Assembly (NCBI GenBank): GCA_036924285.1
Contig: JAYKYS010000007.1
Coordinates: forward strand, 18,352,001-18,416,000
Length of the DNA: 64,000 nt
DNA from: Asterella californica
Lineage: Eukaryota; Streptophyta; Marchantiopsida; Marchantiales; Aytoniaceae
Direction of reading: 5' to 3'
Below are positions 50,760 to 60,759 of the stretch, piece by piece. A program made the translations under genes and the position numbers. Numbering within the stretch: position 1 is the stretch's first letter; every line of letters begins with the position of its first letter. A model generated the notes under the pieces. That model saw only the letters and a program-made list of their open reading frames with translations. It was not told the origin of the DNA and searched no databases.

Positions 50760-51708
50760 ATAGTAGTAATAGAGTAAATTATTATTAACTAATTATTTGT
50801 ATGAAAAAGATCAATAAATAATTTATCTATGTGTATTTTAGAAAAGTAAATATCAAAAAATATTTCCTCGACCAGTAGTTGAGAATTTTAGTCGACACAA
50901 TATACTAAGAGCATGTCTCCATTGCATCCTAGTTCTCGCTCGTGGTTTATGACACATCTTCTGTGAATCAGAAGCTGGTCTCTATTGCGAAGGTGTGTCA
51001 ATGACTTAGATAAAGTAGATAACTCTGTACAGACAATATCCAATCGTTCCGATGAAAAGCTCAGATTACACATTCACTTTTGGTTATTCATTGATATTTA
51101 TTAATCATTATCATTTAATGACTTTCAAAACTCTTGTAATATTCCAGTGAGTCGAAAAAGACAAGCTCTGGGATAATGAACTGAACTATCCCAGTCCAAG
51201 AAAGATAAGGGCAAAAGATTTTACACATGACATCTTGCTAGTGACAAAGGGTACCTGTGATCGCGTAAATAAGACACTTAAAGCCATCATAGAGACAAGC
51301 ACTAAGACAGAGCGCTGGTTCAGCTGGAAAAACCCCACAGCAACAAGGGACAGAAATTATGGCGCCGTGAGACAAAATAAGTAAGACAAAAAAATGGATG
51401 ATACTCATCCTTTGGCTCCAACATGGAGCAACCTGGAAGAACATGCAGCTGTCGTTGCTATGTCCGTGATACAGAAATAGCCGGTAACAGCAAACTCATG
51501 TGGTTCGGATCACACTGGGTTACAGGTAATCCCGCGTCTGAAGCAAGAAAAGTATCTCAAGACCGCATGCTCAGTGGACGTGATCTTGTCCAGTTGATCC
51601 TCGTCGCGACAATTGAGCAATCGAGGTACTGAATAACTGTGAAGATTCTACACTACCAACTACGTAACCTGGGGAAATTGTGAACGTTGTACACGAAAAT
51701 ATTGAGTA
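50760..51708. other. Intergenic DNA
   Basis: No gene or repeat that I can support is visible between the SINE-like copy and the fold-back element. Confidence 0.35.
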
Positions 51709-51716
51709 ACATGAGG

Positions 51717-52092
51717 AAGTTTTTTGCTTGATTAGCCCCCAAGTATGAAAGTCAAGCTTGATCAGATCCTTCATATTGAATCATGTCTTGATCAGACCCT
51801 TGACTGAAAGTAGCCGGTCATTCTGTACTAATTGCCAGTCACCCTGTCATCAGCTTCTGTTTTTGAGTTCGTATTTCCGATCAGTATAAGAGATTGATGA
51901 TATAAATTATATGGATCATATTTCTTTACTAAAGTTCGTTATGAACTTCACGCGCGTTGATAGAAATATGGACTTTAACATAGAATGATGACTGGCAAAA
52001 CAGTCAGTTGCCAGTCAGGGGTCTGATCAAGACATTCTTTGGTAAGAGGGGTCCGATCAAGTTCAATTTTTGTACTGGGGGACTGATCAAGC
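51717..52092. mobile_element. Fold-back DNA element with 8-bp target duplication
   Basis: The left part (51717-51850) and right part (51967-52092) are inverted copies: TTTTGCTTGAT-AG-CCCC, CTTGATCAGACCC and TTGCCAGTC occur in mirrored order. The arms are studded with TTGATC words. ACATGAGG stands directly on both sides, at 51709-51716 and 52093-52100, and reads as a perfect 8-base target-site duplication. The 376-base element has no coding capacity and must have been moved by another element's transposase. An 8-base duplication is typical of the hAT group, but the termini do not match a hAT consensus that I know. Confidence 0.75.
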
Positions 52093-52241
52093 AAAATGTG
52101 GGACATGAGGTAAGGTTTGGCAAGTAATTAAAGACTGAAATCTACACAACATGGAGATCTTTGTAACCAATCCAAATAAATATGCATCCAAAAGTGTATT
52201 GAACTTTGGCTTGTTTATTCACCTCTAGCAGCAAGCTTAAT

Positions 52242-52281
52242 TTATCACCTAACCCTTCTTCAAAGAAGGGTTAGGTGATAA
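52242..52281. repeat. Perfect hairpin with 19-bp arms and 2-base loop
   Basis: TTATCACCTAACCCTTCTT at 52242-52260 is followed by CA and then its exact complement at 52263-52281. Perfect pairing with almost no loop is rare in this otherwise decayed DNA and indicates a recent or maintained structure. It could be the inner end of a tiny palindromic element. Confidence 0.9.
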
Positions 52282-52620
52282 TGTATTAATGAAATTTATC
52301 CTTTTCCTTAGCAGTCTGCCACACTTGTACTTCTTCTAGAGGCACCTTTGTCTACGTTTAAATCGGCGGTGCTTGTGGATAGTTATTGGTGGCGAAGTTC
52401 TTAGTAGCCGATCGTGATACTCTGGCTTGGGACCTCGCTTGTGGACAATGACTGGTGGGATATTGTGGGTAACATGCGTTTGAAGCTTGCTTGGGGCCTC
52501 GCTCCTGTGTGTGGGCTAGCCCGTGTTCGTGTCATACTCCTTCACAGTTCGCTTTCGAGTTATTCTGTGTACTTTGGTTCAGGCTGAGGTGCTACTTTCG
52601 GATCTTTTGGCAGCGTTATC

Positions 52621-52720
52621 AGTTTCCGGTTGCAGCCTATACTGCATTGGCTAGTTCGCACTTTCTTCTTGTTCTCGTTTTCGGTTACGGTCTGTACTAC
52701 ATTGACTCGTTCGCATGGTC
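52621..52720 (+). repeat. Short diverged tandem duplication
   Basis: TTCCGGTTGCAGCCTATACT at about 52622 recurs as TTCGGTTACGGTCTGTACT at 52679; both are followed by A-TTG-CT-GTTCGCA. The unit is about 57 bases and lies upstream of the broken frame at 52853. Confidence 0.7.
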
Positions 52721-52852
52721 TTTTTGAAGAGCTCTGACATAAAGGAGACGCGGCTTGGTTACATGACATGTCTGGAGCTCCGCACTTAGTTTGCTTATCG
52801 TTTCTGGTAGTGGTCTGTAGTGGTCGTTTCTGGTTCTTTATCTGTATTCATC

Positions 52853-53266
52853 ATGTCTGCAGAAACCGTATCTGTTCTTCTTTCTCATGACATGTACGAG
52901 GTTGACACCGATGTTGTGCAAGACGTCTTGTGCAACCCTCGTATCGAACGTGTCTTGGAAGGGGTGTGGAAGTTTTCATGGGTGGGTGTTTCTCGTTATG
53001 CACCTCGTTCTGACGCTGCCATGAGACTTGCTTGACTGATTTCTGCCGAGAGGATGCGAGAGATGTTTCCTGTTTTCTGTGATGTCTGTGATCTATTTTC
53101 TGCCACATTGGATATAGAATCTGAGTCTTTTATTTTGTGTGCTGTGTTTTCTTATGCGGAGTCTTTGTCTAAGAAACAAAGGTATATTGTTTACCGGCAG
53201 TTGGCTGATGCAGCCGGCTGGAAAGAGCATACTCAGTTCTCTGAGTACTTGCAATCAGCTGTGCAG
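52853..53266 (+). pseudogene. Unrecognised 138-codon frame with one in-frame TGA
   Basis: A single frame runs from the ATG at 52853 to CAG/GTAACT at 53266, where a donor-like sequence begins. It is interrupted only by the TGA at 53033-53035. The reading looks protein-like on both sides of the stop, with mixed charged and hydrophobic residues such as VVQDVLCNPRIERVLEG before it and KKQRYIVYRQLADAAGW after it. I do not recognise the family. It may be the first exon of a gene or a mobile-element open frame disabled by a CGA-to-TGA change. A following exon was not found. Confidence 0.4.
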
Positions 53267-53642
53267 GTAACTTGGGAAGAGCCTGGAGAGACCCATGTTG
53301 GATTTGTACTTTGAGTGTTTTGGATTTCCGCTCCTGTCTGTATTATATTTTGCATATGTTATGTATCATATCATTGTACTTCACTGGGTTGGATTTTCTC
53401 ATTTTCTTTACAAGTATGGGTTCTTTGGTACTTTGTTTGGCTTGTGCCTCCTCCCCTCCTGTGAGGGGAGTGAACCTTCGCTGAATTGGTCAGCTTGTTG
53501 AGTTCAACTCCCAACGAAGATACATTGGATATGATCGATTTGTGTTGTGAGCATTTTGGATCGGAAATCGGTTTTCAACTCCTGTTTGGTTAATCTCCTT
53601 AGTGCTAATGCCCTTAGTGCAGAAACATACTGCTTGTAACTT

Positions 53643-53850
53643 GTTTCGAGACCCCGGTGCAACGGAAGTACACACTGAACTGTAAAACTGAATGCAAAAC
53701 TGATAAAATGCAATGAAGGTACCGGTTTCGAGACCCCGGTTTTACAAAAACATGAGAAGTAGGCAGTTTTGTCCTCCGATTTATATATTCCAGTTTTGTG
53801 AAACATGTAATGAAACACGAAAGTAGTGGTTTCAAGACCTCGGTTTTGCG
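53643..53850 (+). repeat. Three spaced copies of TTTCGAGACCCCGGT
   Basis: The word occurs at about 53643 and 53726, with a variant (TTTCAAGACCTCGGT) at 53830. Each is followed by sequence containing AAAACTG or AGTTTTG. The spacings are about 83 and 104 bases. The copies lie downstream of the transposase relic and may belong to the sub-terminal part of that element. Confidence 0.55.
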
Positions 53851-54402
53851 AATTTTAGAGAACTAGCCGATTTTAGAGTCCGATTTTGCTGTTCTGGTTT
53901 TTTGAAACCGGTAAAAAATACCAGGATAACGGAGCAACCTCTCAAACTACTGTACTCCCACGACAGCTTCTGACCACATAACCACTTTCTGAGGAATAAC
54001 CGGTCGGAGGGATAAATACAAGCAAGAGATAGAAAAAAATAACGTGACATAGAGAAAATGCAAAATCATTTGCACAGAAATACTGGATAGTTTTGATACA
54101 ATGTTATTGTCCTCCAGGAGAACTCCGAAAAAAATAAGCTACATATAAACTCGAGAATACTAGTAATAAAGTCTTCAAGCTTATCCACGCATAATTTCAA
54201 AATCGTCCACGAAAGGGTAGGGAGTCCGTCCGCGAAAGAAAAGGTAGTCCATCTAGTCATTATACGCTGCAGCAACTGGAAACAAAGAGAAAATATTCTT
54301 GAGTTAGTCTAAGTATAAAATAAATGCAACAAGTGAAAATTGATAACTGGATATAGAGAAAAAATAAGTAAAATGGGATGTACTTGTAAACCTTATCTGC
54401 AT

Positions 54403-56808
54403 TCAAGTCGATGGACGTTCGTCAAACAAGCGCATCCGGAGCTCAGTCTTCCACTCAGTACCGCGAGGAGGTAACACTCGTGTAGTGCCGGTTCTATGAC
54501 GTACAGTCATGTGTTGTGGTCGACGCTCATATATCTTGATCGACTCACGAGTGATGTTCTCATTCTAATCCATTGCGCATGCTGCGAGACGAGCTTCGTG
54601 GGTCCTCGCAAAATGGATCCTCTTCGTGGCAAACTTGTTGATAACAGAGTTGAAAGTTTCGGACATATAGTTCTCTCTCGCCCGTGTATAAAAATGCATC
54701 TTCGAAGTTGTGATAAACCGTGCAAGAAAACTCATCATGGCCACATGCGTAGGTCCATCTACGTAGAGTATAGACGTCAAGAGATCAGAAATGACATAAA
54801 CAACCAAGGTTTATAAATGATTAGTCGAGGATGGAAACTTACTCTTCGTGTAATAAGTATCAGCTGCGGGTGTTTTCAAGTCCGGCATACTGAAACACGC
54901 ACGACGTACTCTAGTTTCACGAGCGAGGATGTAACACGTAACATGAACTCCAACCCAATGATCCGCAGCATTTCGGATGTCTAAACACATCAGTGACGCA
55001 TCATCCTCCTCTTGAGGGTAGCGCCTCTCCTCCCCAACGGTTCTCTTGGCATTCAATTGTGCACATGTATAGATCCACCCCTTCAACTTGTCGGCTATGC
55101 CATGTTCAGCCAACTCAGAGTACATCATCCGGCGAGAGAGGAGAGGATCTCTTGAATTCAATCCTCTCATTGTGACTACCCGCTCAACTACCTGAGGCTT
55201 GTTTCCAACAACTGATGCTCATTGGGAGCGTAGCCAAGTCACCAACTGCCTCTTTGTCAGGAGCTCCAAGTCAGCTGCCACCTCAGCATCTTCAACGGCT
55301 CCGGAAACACGCTTCTTGTTCACCAGGTCGACCAAGAACCTCTTGATAACGTTCTTGCACTTGTGCCACAAGTCCTTCTGGCTAACAATCCCGCGACGGC
55401 ATAAGATTGCATCCACTAAACTCTTGTCGTCATGCACAACCTCGTCTGGCACTATCCCACGAGCTAGCAATCGCTGAATGCCCTCCTCGAACGCACGATC
55501 CTCAATCAGCCATGAGTTATTTCTCGTCTCCACACGCGTCATGTTCACCAACTCTATCACACGACCATCACTCGTGTCGAGGAATGCACATGTGCCGTTG
55601 AACCCATTACGCGTCGAGTCATATCTCATGTCAACGTAAACATAAAATTCTCTACAAGATAATAAGTTTGGTAAAAAATGACCAACTATGCCTCCACTCT
55701 AATCCGTCAAGGAAAATAAGAAAAGAACGCATAGAACATTGAGCGAAGATAAAGGTAGCATTGAGCTCACCGCCTGGAGGAGCCGCGTTCATGTCTGGGA
55801 GTGTCTGACTAACACTTGCGTCTATAGCTCGGCCTTCTTTCTGGACCAAAGGTCCAACGTCGTCTCGACCTATCTCTCTCCGGGTGTCACTCTGGAAATA
55901 GAAGAAGTGTGTCCTCGATACCGGAGCTAAACCACCCTCTCGATACACAGAATCCAACTGGGAGAACTCTAGCCCAGCACATAATGCAGCTGAGTACATG
56001 CGATGGGAACGTCTGGGACACTATTATATATCTCCATCTCCGTGGATCTCCATCTATTTGTATGTCGATCAGGACATATTAGCTTCACAGACCAGCTTTG
56101 ATGGATCGAGGAAATGATGGGTGGCAAAAATGAATGCGAGCATATGTAGTGAGGACATCTAACGTTAAATCTGAAAGAGTTCTCTCAACCGAGATGCGGC
56201 TACAAATGCATACACTGGTAGGTCACCAGCAACTCTATCTGTAGCAACACTCCGCCCCCCTTCCTCATGACCTCCCCCTAGAACCTCAGAATCTATCAAA
56301 ACAACCCCCTCAACTTGAGAGTCTAGTATTGTTGACCTCCCACCCTACAAACAAAATAGTGAAGGTTACAAACCCTTTACATACTTTACAAACAATTGAA
56401 GTCATACTTCTCAAATATATGCAAACATAAAGCCAAATGTCAAAAGACAAGTACCTGGTCTTCATTGGCTACAATGCCAAGAGCATGCAACACATCCGCA
56501 TCCGCAGTTAACTCATCAACACCTCTGGATGCGTCCTCCTCCTCCAGAACACCCTCCTCTGGGATTACCTCTGGGTCAACAGATAACTGCTCAGCGTCCA
56601 AGGTCATCTGATCTATCCGCGACTCAGCTGTGGCAAACAAAAACCTGAACACGGCAGCGTGATCCGCCCCAGGACCCAAGAGTCTCATGACCTGCACATA
56701 CCTAGGTAGCACTGACTCTGGAACCCTCATCATACCCGTGGGGACCTCCGGACATCCTCTAGGTTCGTGACGATCCCCTCGTCGTCTAGGATGGTTTCTA
56801 GACGGCAT
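54403..56808 (-). pseudogene. Kolobok-like DDE transposase relic, spliced, two frameshifts and one stop
   Basis: The exons are 56455-56808, 55771-56344, 54843-55649 and 54403-54758, with three GT-AG introns of 110, 121 and 84 bases. Exon 1 encodes a 118-residue acidic N-terminal part. Exon 2 has a Cys-rich block (RCPHYIC, then CPDRHTNRWRS). Exons 3-4 hold the RNase-H-like core: VDMRYDST (first Asp near 55620-55632), HDDKSLVD (near 55431), DLWHKCKN, and SETFNSVINK with the third acidic residue at 54658-54660. A run like LAACAMDWNEN follows. Motif order and wording match what I know of Kolobok-type transposases of animals. The copy is broken by a shift near 56170, another near 56010 and a TGA at 55219-55221. 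The assignment rests on remembered motifs and needs a search. Confidence 0.72.
55219..55221 (-). other. Nonsense codon inside the transposase exon 3
   Basis: TGA separates ...VTWLRSQ from ASVVGNKPQVVERVV. The same frame stays open for a long way on both sides, so a single CGA-to-TGA (Arg) or similar change is the simplest reading. Confidence 0.7.
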
Positions 56809-57090
56809 CACTAAAACTAGAAAGAGTATGGAATCCACGCACGTCTATCCGTCCGGATGTCCAACAAAGATCTACTACTATGACCAAATCCACCCAACTA
56901 GGAAGTAGTACAAAACTCTAAAACCAATCCCCTATTTCCACTCTAGAACCTCAGCAAAGTAGTAATTTCTGCCAACATATGAAAGTAATGTTAGTGAAAA
57001 CCTCTACTATAAAATCAAACTGAACTCACTATTCAAACCTCACAATAGCTAAGAGAGACATGCACACCCCAAGAAATCACCAAGAAATTA

Positions 57091-57200
57091 GAATGAGAAG
57101 TGGAGAGAGCAAATGACAAACTGAGATCAAGAAACTAGAATGAGAACTGGAGAGAACAAATGACAAATTGAGATCAAGAAACAAGAATGAGAGTAAAAAG
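57091..57200. repeat. Tandem repeat with a 47-bp unit upstream of the transposase relic
   Basis: GAATGAGAA or GAATGAGAG starts at 57091, 57138 and 57185, a 47-base period. Units one and two are nearly identical (GGAGAGA-CAAATGACAAA), and the third is partial. The repeat lies about 280 bases before the proposed start of the relic. Confidence 0.85.
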
Positions 57201-57475
57201 AGGATGAGAGTGAAAAGACAATTATCGGAAGGTATACCCTTGTACATGTAACCCACCCACCTACCAGCAGGAAGGTGAGATCCGCGAGACCCAGCTTGGC
57301 AGGGACTTCCACGAAGTGAACGCCTGAAAATATTTTCAGCACGTGAAAACCAATTTTTGGCAGCCAGAAATACGAATTATTCAAGTACTCATGCCGGCCG
57401 GACTCCAATCGCTGCGCCACCTCCTCGCATCAGAAATAACCAAATCGGAAAACGGTTCTTACTTAGCTGCGTCTG
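57201..57475 (-). other. Unassigned DNA upstream of the transposase relic
   Basis: A 97-codon minus-strand frame ends at 57127 and begins near 57420. It contains GGTGGCGCAGCGATTGGAG, faintly like a Pol III A-box, but no B-box is correctly spaced. I assign no function. Confidence 0.3.
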
Positions 57476-57830
57476 TTTACTGTAACGCGTAGTATTACTG
57501 TACAACCACCATTCAAATTTCAAATTTGAGTAGATTCTTTTTTTCTGATTTTCATAAGTTCATTCTTTGAGAGACAAAATCTGAGCCGTCAGATCTCAGA
57601 TTTTGACCAGGGTGGTATCAATTTGAAGATCTTTCGATTCTTTACGTTTTGAGTCACAGATTGTCAGTTCTCGATAATGAATAAAAAATGTCAACGAAAT
57701 GTATATTCGGTGGGTCAGCCCGTCACGTCTAAACGCGATTAGTTTCAGTTAACAATACTTAGCAATGGTGTGTTCCACCGCTAATGTAGTGGAACTTGTG
57801 GTTTAACGTTACGGAATGACGAAGTGAAAA
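57476..57830 (+). repeat. Direct repeat, left copy, of a pair flanking a tRNA-like sequence
   Basis: This copy shares ordered blocks with 58437-58800: CCGTCAGAT-TCAG, CGTTTTGAG, TTCGGTGG-TAGCCCG, CACCG-TAAT-TAGTG and CTTGTGGTTTAA. The pair is spaced by about 960 bases. The alignment is clear although both copies are diverged. Confidence 0.6.
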
Positions 57831-58237
57831 TAGATGTAGTTTAGATTGACGGTGTTTTAAATGATTGAAATGTATTTGCGCGATAACTATGTAGCAATAC
57901 GGTATTATGGGTCTAGGGCCATTAAGTCGCCCAGGAAAAGGTTCAATACGGACATGTATACATAATTATGTAAGGCACCGGAATCCGGATCAATCCAGTG
58001 CTCGGGGTAAAAGGTTTAGATAACCGGAAATTATCCGACGGCAATGAATGGAACCGGATCTTTTTAATCATTTAATAGTCTTCCCGGTTTTTAACAGGTA
58101 AATTGTCGTTTTATAAAAATTTAACCTGCAAAAAATCCGGTTGGACACCATTTCAACTCGACTTTTCGGAATTCCAGCCGGTTAGCCCCGAGCGCTGGAT
58201 CAATCCAGCTACAGCAGTGTACGGTTACCACAAGTGG

Positions 58238-58345
58238 GGGTATAAAAGGAGCACCCCTGCATTGTATCAAAAGCGTTGCAGCTCAGATGGTTGAGGTCCA
58301 AACGTGGGGAGGCAGAGGTCTCAGGTTCGAGCCATGGTGTGGACT
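58238..58345 (+). mobile_element. TATA-headed tRNA-derived SINE-like sequence
   Basis: TATAAAAGG at 58241-58249 is followed about 30 bases later by an A-box-like GCAGCTCAGATGGTTGAGG (58278-58296). A B-box-like GGTTCGAGCC follows at 58324-58333, at tRNA spacing. The acceptor stem does not fold well, so it is a tRNA relative and not a tRNA gene. It lies between the two direct repeats at 57.5 and 58.4 kb and may be part of the same composite element. Confidence 0.55.
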
Positions 58346-58436
58346 GATTTTTCGCCGGAAACTCTACTTTTTATTATAATTTCCGGTAAATCTTCCCGGA
58401 AATTTGAATTCCAAAAAACGATTTTCATTTCAGGCG

Positions 58437-58800
58437 AGCCGGTCACTGTAACAAAATTTTTGCTCACTGTAACAAGATTCATTCGATAGGAGAACTTTTC
58501 AAAATTCAAAAAAAAGTATATTCTTTTTTCGTGATTCACATCACAGCTTTCTTTTTTAGTTTATTTCTCAGTCGTCAGATTTCAGTTCTAAGACATCTAC
58601 GGCTCATTTTGTAGGTCTCAAGATTCTCGTCGTTTTGAGCCCTAGATCACCAACTTTAGGCAACAAATAAGAACGTGACAAGTGGGCACAGTTTCGGTGG
58701 ACTAGCCCGCCGGAGCTAATCTCTGAAATTTCGAACTGAAACTGATTCCGGTGGGATATCCCACCGGTAATATAGTGCCACCTGTGGTTTAAGCGATTCG
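58437..58800 (+). repeat. Direct repeat, right copy
   Basis: See the left copy for the shared blocks. This copy also has the small palindrome CCGGTGGGATATCCCACCGG at 58749-58768, where the left copy has a degraded counterpart (GGTGTGTTCCACC). Confidence 0.6.
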
Positions 58801-59928
58801 ATAAAATGGATTGCACGCTCGTAGTCCAGCTGCAACAGTACGTCTCTCTCTGATGTTCGCGTGTCGCGACATGTCGTTGGGAGCTAAAGTAGCTGGAGCA
58901 GTTCACTCCGTACTTTATGGCCGGAGTTTCACTGACGACCGGCGATAGCTGTTCAGAGGTTCGACTGCCGATCCTGCGTTCCTTTTGTGTCGGAACTTAC
59001 GAATTAACCCGGCATTTGGTTGCCGGAGTGTGTAATCCTGACCAGAAATTCCACAAGCTTTCCTCTAAGCGTCGTTATTTAGCATATTGTGGGAATAGTC
59101 CGCGTGGAGTTGTAGCAGAAGTCGCGACGGAGGCAGCATGGGTCTTGTGACGTGTCGTCACTCACTCCGGAGGCATAGAGTTTAGAGAAATGAAGGACGG
59201 GGAAGGACGGTGTTCATGTCATACGTGACTAAAGCGTGTAAAACATAACTAACCTCTACACTGGGTCTTCAGTAGGGTACAAACGGAGCGTAATCATAGC
59301 GACGGAATCATCTGGGTATGAAGGACTGATGAGCGTCTAGACTCTAGAGGCTCTTCCAGTTGGCTGGCCTGGCCGTCGCCCAGACTCCGTCTCCTCATCG
59401 ACTGGACGGATTCAAGAACATGACGACGAAAGGCCAACACGACTCATGAGCTCTCGGTGTCAAATATCTCCCTAGAGTCCCTCTGGTCGCCAAGCTCTTT
59501 CACGGTGACCTGCTAAATTTCCGTCCGACTCGAGGGAAAGACGGTCTCGGTCGAACTTTAGCCGGTAAAACCCATGAATTTCTTCATATATGTAACCAAA
59601 AATTACCGGTTATATTTCCGTCCAAAGGAATATCAGTCGCCAAATTCACAAATATCAGTCGGCAAGGTCTCCAATGAACCGCGGCGCTCCTGGCAGAAAC
59701 GGCGGAATGGAGGAAGCCATTCTTGCCTGTGCTGATCTCACGTATTCAGAATCACGGAAGCCAAGAGTACAAGAGTTATCGGGGGAGGGGAAAATCCTCG
59801 TAGCTGCAGAGTCTCGAGTCTGACTTGCCGACTTTCTGCTTCCTCATGCGCGGTTTGAGCGATGGCTGGAAGCTAGAGCAGGTGGAGGAGGAAGCTGTCA
59901 CCGGCTCCAACATTGAAGACAGAGCAAA
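58801..59928. other. Intergenic DNA with a short open frame
   Basis: No gene is firmly supported. An open frame of 49 codons runs from the ATG at 59674 to the TGA at 59821 on the plus strand (MNRGAPGRNGGMEEAILAC...). It has a protein-like composition but no known motif. CCGG-containing words recur through 59500-59660. Confidence 0.3.
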
Positions 59929-60185
59929 TCACGAGCTGGTGAACAGGATCCAGTTGTATTGCCCAACTGACTGGCGAAGGGAACCGCTCCCCAAATATCT
60001 GTGACTCTTACAACTCTGAGAAGCAAGAAGAAAAGAAGGGGAATAAAAGGGATATACAAACGCTCACGCAAACTCTAAGCAAAATATCCGATCAGATTGT
60101 GTCATAAGACAGTAAGTACCTTTTCAACTTCTTTCCACTCCCTTGGCATGAGTTCAATGTTCTCAAGGGCTCGTGCAGACTCGTG
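59929..60185 (-). CDS. Two candidate 3' coding exons of an unrecognised gene
   Basis: Exon 60120-60185 is bounded by TTGTTAG before and AAG/GTACTTAC after, and reads HESARALENIELMPREWK plus EVEK (22 codons). Exon 59929-60015 starts after a strong acceptor (CTTGCTTCTCAG) and continues in phase as SCKSHRYLGSGSL to a TGA (28 codons). Together they give 50 residues, and the first exon looks strongly protein-like. A second frame is also open across both exons, so the reading is not unique. The upstream exons are not identified. The family is unknown to me. Confidence 0.35.
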
Positions 60186-60546
60186 CTAACAAACAAACCA
60201 CAAATCATCATTAGGGTGTCTAAATCGTTTTACTAAGCTAGTGACTGTGCACAAGCAAACTGTGTCTACCACTCTTGTTCCCTAACGTTGTCAGGAATGT
60301 CATACCTCGTGTTCCCTCACGCACTTGGAGATATTTTAGAGTGACCGGCAAATATCCGACAAGTGTGAATAGCGGTCTACCGCACCTACGAAACCAGTTT
60401 CAAGATGGCCGGTGTCTACTCATTACGAATGGTTGCGTAATGACCGGCACCAGTTTTGGTATGTAAAGTTAGTAAGAAATACTACTACTACAGTTTTGAT
60501 CCGTAATTTCTCGAACAATGTCCCTCACATGAAATAATATAAAAGC

Positions 60547-60759
60547 TCAAAACTTCTTCGTCGGGTATATTTTGACATAATTCATAGTGCCTTTACTTAA
60601 ACCTAACAAATTTAACATCTTCTCATTTTCATTCCGCATAACAGAAGAAAATTCTGGACTGTTAAAGCGCTTGGGATCCACGTTGGACTCCACCAATGTG
60701 AAGATGCAGGTAGGTCCACCTCCGTAGAGTAATATTTCCTCCCAGTTAAAGGACTAATT
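60547..60759 (-). pseudogene. Candidate coding fragment, unrecognised
   Basis: An open frame without internal stops ends at the TGA at 60547-60549. It includes NWEEILLYGGGPTCIF, LVESNVDPKRFNSPEF and NEKMLNLLGL, which looks more like protein than chance. It has no ATG of its own before the upstream TAG, so it would be an exon or a fragment. On the minus strand the DNA word around TACTCTACG-AG-TGGACCTAC also occurs at the last intron-exon junction of the transposase relic (about 54750-54775), which hints at mobile-element origin. Confidence 0.3.

Noticed and set aside
57290..57425. Possible SINE head on the minus strand (GGTGGCGCAGCGATTGGAG)
   Set aside because: A B-box at normal spacing is missing; only a weak candidate lies far too distant.
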